DNA of 9,372 bases from NCBI GenBank assembly GCA_937967875.1, contig CALBTQ010000357.1:1-9372 (forward strand), in the 5' to 3' direction. This document shows, piece by piece, positions 6,308 through 9,372 of the stretch. The notes under the pieces are model-generated. The model was not told the origin of the DNA, searched no databases, and saw only the letters and a program-made list of their open reading frames with translations. Position numbers and translations under genes: made by a program. The stretch's first letter is position 1; the number at the start of each line of letters is the position of its first letter. The DNA is from an uncultured Pseudomonadota bacterium. Lineage in GTDB: Bacteria > Lernaellota > Lernaellaia > Lernaellales > Lernaellaceae.

Positions 6308-7072
6308 GTGGCGAGGAAGAGCAAAGGAGAAGAGGCAAAGGGTGACGCCTTTACGGTAATGTTCACCTCTCTCTCCATGATTTTGCTGGCTTTCTTCATT
6401 TTGCTCAACTCGATGGCCACCATGGACAGCAAAAAAATCCGCAAAGCGCTGGGCAGCCTGACTTCGGTGTTTTCCGGCAGCGGTTCCGGCCCGTTGGTGC
6501 AATTCGGCGACGACATCATCACCATCGGCGAGGAATTGGGTCTGCGGGCGGACGGCCCGGGCAAGTTGGCCAAGCAGATCATCGATAAGCAACTGTCGGA
6601 CGAGGGGCTGTCCGAACAAGTGTTGTACGAAATCGACGGCGACGATGTGTTGCTTGTTTTTGCCGATCATCTCTGCTTCGATTCGGGGCAGGCGCATCTC
6701 AAACCCATCATGGATAAAATTCTGGAGACGATCGCCGGCGTCATTGTCCATACGCGGGCGCCCACGGTCGTCGAGGGGCACACCGACAGCAATCCGATCA
6801 GCACGGCGATATTTCCCAGCAACTGGGAACTGTCCACTGCACGAGCCGGCGCCGTGGCGCGGCATTTGATCGAAAAGCTCAACATCGAGCCCGACGAAAT
6901 CAGTTGCGAAGGGCACGGCGAATTCAAGCCGGTCGCCGACAACGCCACACCCGAGGGGCGCGCGGCAAACCGGCGCGTGGTCATTCGCTTCAAAGGCCTG
7001 GCCGAAGAGGAAAAGGGCAAGAAGAAAGACGATAAGAAGAAACCCGATCCGTTCAAGGGTCTGGGAATGTAA
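6308..7072 (+). CDS. MotB-family paralogue lacking the ion-binding Asp (MotB')
   Basis: This 254-residue protein starts at a GTG (6308) behind GGGGGA (6296-6301). It has the MotB layout: a short basic N-terminus (ARKSK), one membrane helix (about 14-33), a periplasmic linker, and an OmpA/MotB peptidoglycan-binding domain (about 120-235). The domain includes EGHTD (156-160) and NRR (221-223), the usual Asp and Arg that grip peptidoglycan. A Lys-rich tail ends the protein. The helix aligns without gaps to the MotB encoded next door, sharing F19, L22 and F29-F30. However, the ion-carrying Asp of MotB (Asp32 in E. coli, Asp24 in PomB) is Ser21 here, with no other acidic residue in the helix. It should therefore not conduct ions alone. 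It may pair with the downstream MotB or act as a wall anchor. Family assignment is strong; function is inference. Confidence 0.88.
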   Translation: MARKSKGEEAKGDAFTVMFTSLSMILLAFFILLNSMATMDSKKIRKALGSLTSVFSGSGSGPLVQFGDDIITIGEELGLRADGPGKLAKQIIDKQLSDEGLSEQVLYEIDGDDVLLVFADHLCFDSGQAHLKPIMDKILETIAGVIVHTRAPTVVEGHTDSNPISTAIFPSNWELSTARAGAVARHLIEKLNIEPDEISCEGHGEFKPVADNATPEGRAANRRVVIRFKGLAEEEKGKKKDDKKKPDPFKGLGM

Positions 7073-7086
7073 AAGGCAGGCGGACG

Positions 7087-7923
7087 ATGGCGCGTAAAAA
7101 GGCACAAGGCGGCAACGATCCCAATGCGTGGATGGTCACGTTTTCGGATCTGCTCACGCTGATGCTGACCTTTTTCGTGTTGTTGCTGACCATGTCCAGC
7201 CTCGACACGAAAAAGCTGAAGGAAGCCTTCGATTCGTTTCTGCAAATGGCGGGCACCGAGGCGATCACCGGTCCGCCGTCGATTGCCAGCGACCAGGCGT
7301 CTCCATACAATCTGTTGCGCAAAACGTTTATCAAAACCCTCGCCAGTTCAGGCAAACTGGGTTCCGATCTCGTGGCCGTACCGGAGATGTCGAAAACGGG
7401 AGGTTTCCCGGGGATAAAACCGGTTGAACAAACGCCGGAGGAAGACGTCGAGGAAGAGGAAAAGAACAAGGCCGCGAATAAAGAACCATCTCCCGAGGAA
7501 ATGCCGGGCATGGAGTTCATCGTTCAGGACAACCGGCTGATCGTGCGCTTTCCGGCCAGCATCACCTTCGCTTCCGGTCGTGCGGACTTGTTGCCCAAAT
7601 TTAAAGAAGTGTTGAGCATTCTGGCCGATTCCATCGAAAAGAATAAAATGAAAGTGTTGGTCGAGGGGCATACGGACAATGTGCCGATCAACACGCTGCA
7701 ATTCCCCAGCAACTGGGAGTTGAGTCTGGCGCGTGGAGCGCGTGTGGCGCGGTTTTTGGTGGACGAATGCAGCATGCCGGCGGGAGATGTCGCCGCCGCC
7801 GGTTATGCGGACCGCCGCGCAATCGCAACCAACAAGACGCCGGAAGGGCGCGAAAAAAATCGTCGGGTGGACATCATTCTCTCCGTGCCCGAGGAAAAGA
7901 AGCCCGACAAGAAGAAACCATAA
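7087..7923 (+). CDS. motB: Flagellar stator protein MotB (canonical, Asp present)
   Basis: This 278-residue MotB starts at the ATG at 7087, with AGGCGGA upstream and 14 bases after the previous stop. The helix (about 15-35, WMVTFSDLLTLMLTFFVLLL) holds Asp21, the residue that binds the driving ion. After the plug/linker region comes an acidic, Glu-rich insertion (about 118-135, TPEEDVEEEEKNK) that the paralogue lacks. The OmpA-type domain then spans about 145-262, with EGHTDN at 193-198, FPSNWELSLAR, and NRRVD at 258-262. A short Lys-rich tail ends it. MotB anchors the stator to peptidoglycan and lines the ion channel with MotA. The shared FPSNWELS-AR and TPEGR motifs indicate that the two MotB genes arose by duplication or are close relatives. 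Confidence 0.94.
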   Translation: MARKKAQGGNDPNAWMVTFSDLLTLMLTFFVLLLTMSSLDTKKLKEAFDSFLQMAGTEAITGPPSIASDQASPYNLLRKTFIKTLASSGKLGSDLVAVPEMSKTGGFPGIKPVEQTPEEDVEEEEKNKAANKEPSPEEMPGMEFIVQDNRLIVRFPASITFASGRADLLPKFKEVLSILADSIEKNKMKVLVEGHTDNVPINTLQFPSNWELSLARGARVARFLVDECSMPAGDVAAAGYADRRAIATNKTPEGREKNRRVDIILSVPEEKKPDKKKP

Positions 7924-7944
7924 CCGTACAGGAGTGCAACGCCC

Positions 7945-8454
7945 ATGACTGAGCAGGAAACCACCGGACAGGTAGTGGAGAAGAAATCAAGCAAGAAAAT
8001 GATCTTCATCATTGTCGGCGCCGTGGTCGTCATTGGGGCGGTGATCGGCATTCTATTTGCAACGGGTATTATCGGTGGCGGCGGCGATGAGGAAATCGAT
8101 CCCAACGCCGCGGATCCGAACCAGGCGATTAAGACGGTGAAACCGATAAAAGCCATGCCGACAGTGGCACTTGAACCATTCGTGGTCAACCTGGCTGATA
8201 CGGATCAAACGCGTTTTTTGAAAGTGACGATCGTCATTGAATTGACGGATGAGAAGTTGGTGGAGCAAGTGGAGCTGGTCAAGAACAACATCCGCGACGC
8301 GATCATCAACCTGTTGTCGAGCAAGACATACATCCAGATTCGCAACAGCAAGGGCAAACTTCGCTTGAAACAGGAACTGACGCAACGGCTCAACGAGATC
8401 TTCCAAACCAACGCGGTCAATGACGTGCTGTTCACCGATTTTATCGTTTCATAA
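7945..8454 (+). CDS. fliL: Flagellar basal body-associated protein FliL
   Basis: This 169-residue single-pass inner-membrane protein has a cytoplasmic start (1-18, Lys-rich at 13-18), a membrane helix at about 19-43 rich in Val, Ile and Gly, and a periplasmic FliL domain from about residue 70. Family hallmarks are LEPFVVNLAD, RFLKVTIVIEL, IRDAIINLLSSKTY, a GKLRLKQEL helix and the ending VLFTDFIVS. GGAG (7931-7934) sits 10 bases before the ATG, slightly long but usable. FliL forms rings around stator units and supports torque; its place between motB and fliM fits that role. Length is normal for the family. Confidence 0.95.
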   Translation: MTEQETTGQVVEKKSSKKMIFIIVGAVVVIGAVIGILFATGIIGGGGDEEIDPNAADPNQAIKTVKPIKAMPTVALEPFVVNLADTDQTRFLKVTIVIELTDEKLVEQVELVKNNIRDAIINLLSSKTYIQIRNSKGKLRLKQELTQRLNEIFQTNAVNDVLFTDFIVS

Positions 8455-8466
8455 ACGAGAGAGGCC

Positions 8467-9326
8467 ATGGGTCAGGTACTTAGCCAAGACGAAGTGGATG
8501 CCCTGCTTAGTGCGGTAAACACCGGCGAGTTGGAGTCCGCAATCGAGGACCGCGAGGCCGCGAGCGCGGCCGAAAAGGCGGTCAGCGAAATGCAGACCAC
8601 CACCGAAGTGCGTCCCTACGACCTGACCAGCCAGGATCGCATCTTCCGCGGCAAGATGCCGATGCTCGAAGTCATCCACGAAAAATTCTGCCGCGATTTT
8701 CGCAGTGCGCTTTCGATCGAATTGCGCCGTGTGGTCGATGTGGAAGTCGGCGATATCCGTCTGATCAAATTCAGCGAATTTCTCAACAGCCTGCCGCTGC
8801 CCACCTCGATCAACCTGTTCAAGATGGAGCCCTTCCGCGGCATGGGCGCGATGATCATCGAAAGCAATTTCACCTTCGTGTTGGTCAACATCTACCTGGG
8901 CGGTTCGGGCAAGGTGCGCTTCCGCGTGGAAGGTCGCGACTTCACCTCGATCGAATTGAACATCGTGCGCAAGGTCGTCCTGCTGGCGTTGCAGGAATTC
9001 CAAAAAGCGTGGGATCCGGTCGAGCCGGTGAACATCGGTTTCCAGCGCACGGAGATCAACCCGCAGTTCGTGTCCATCGCGCACCCGACCGAGATCGTGC
9101 TGATCGTCGAAAGCAGCGTCGATGTCGAAGGCAACTCGGGCTTGATTCAGATCGTGCTGCCTTACGCGATGATCGAGCCGATCAAGGAAAAGCTTTCCTC
9201 CGGCTTCCTGGGCGAAGGATCGTCCTACGACGACAAGCTGTGGCGCAACGTGTTCGAAGGCGCGGTGCGCGAGGCCGAAATCGAACTGGTCATGCGCTAT
9301 GGGCAGGCGCAACTGACCATCGGCGA
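8467..9326 (+). CDS. fliM: Flagellar motor switch protein FliM, 3'-truncated by contig end
   Basis: The ATG at 8467 follows GAGAGG and lies 12 bases after fliL's stop. FliM is the middle layer of the C-ring, binds phospho-CheY and reverses the motor. The N-terminal LSQDEVDALL (about 5-14) is the CheY-binding motif. The middle CheC-like domain (about 45-235) includes LGGSGKVRFRVEGRDFTSIE, with the conserved GGxG and GRDFT that contact FliG. The C-terminal FliN-like (SpoA) domain has only just begun (EAEIELVMRYGQAQLTIG). Genuine sequence ends at about residue 286. The residues DRKSVV and the TAG at 9346-9348 are adapter-derived, not the real C-terminus. Normal FliM is about 330 residues, so roughly 40-45 are missing. 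Confidence 0.95.
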
Positions 9327-9372
9327 AGATCGGAAGAGCGTCGTGTAGGGAAAGAGTGTAGATCTCGGTGGT
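9327..9372. other. Illumina sequencing adapter left at the contig end (not genomic)
   Basis: From AGATCGGAAGAGCGTCGTGT onward, all 46 bases to the window end match, from memory, the reverse complement of the Illumina TruSeq universal adapter. The first base or two may coincide with genomic sequence. The adapter interrupts fliM in mid-domain and supplies a false stop codon. These bases should be trimmed. Confidence 0.97.

Noticed and set aside
5495..7105. A 536-codon open frame on the minus strand opposite motA and the first motB
   Set aside because: It is antisense to two clearly recognised flagellar genes, is rich in His, Arg, Gln and Asp as mirror frames of GC-rich genes are, and shows no domain.

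Overview
This 9,372-base window is GC-rich (I estimate around 60%) and comes from a flagellated, diderm (Gram-negative-type) bacterium. The evidence is a PomA/MotA–MotB–FliL–FliM motor operon, two exported proteins with lipoprotein-type signal sequences, and two near-consensus sigma-54 promoters. Flagellar control by sigma-54, an HDOD protein, IPT/TIG lipoproteins and an Asp-rich (DDDT)n tail would fit a deltaproteobacteria-like lineage. That placement is inference; nothing here fixes the taxon. The window is the end of a short-read contig: its last 46 bases (9327-9372) read as Illumina adapter, not genome.

Layout. (1) 1-1652, minus strand: the N-terminal 550 residues of an exported HExxH metallopeptidase of the peptidase MA type, followed by TolB/PD40-like propeller repeats and running off the left edge. 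(2) 1653-1920: a divergent intergenic region with a near-perfect sigma-54 promoter at 1833-1848 facing right, and a possible sigma-70 extended -10 upstream of it. (3) 1921-5025, plus strand: a likely three-gene operon. It encodes an HDOD-domain protein with a CxxC finger, a lipoprotein with a CsgG/TolB-N/FlgO-like core and two C-terminal hydrophobic segments, and a lipoprotein with three IPT/TIG domains and an eight-unit DDDT(S/T/V) tail. (4) 5026-5527: a 502-base gene-free region with a hairpin terminator, an AT-rich patch, several inverted repeats, and a second near-perfect sigma-54 promoter at 5465-5480. (5) 5528-9326, plus strand: the stator/switch operon motA (PomA-like), a MotB paralogue lacking the ion-binding aspartate, a canonical motB with that aspartate, fliL, and fliM cut short by the contig end.

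How it fits together. MotA with MotB forms the ion-conducting stator, FliL supports the stator, and FliM is the CheY-binding rotor switch. The same class of sigma-54 promoter precedes the motor operon and the HDOD/lipoprotein operon. I therefore infer that the two poorly understood lipoproteins and the HDOD protein belong to the motility regulon. The most interesting point is the tandem MotB pair: the two proteins align without gaps through the transmembrane helix, but the first has Ser21 where the second has the essential Asp21. This suggests a mixed stator (MotA with MotB and an Asp-less MotB') or a non-conducting structural MotB'.
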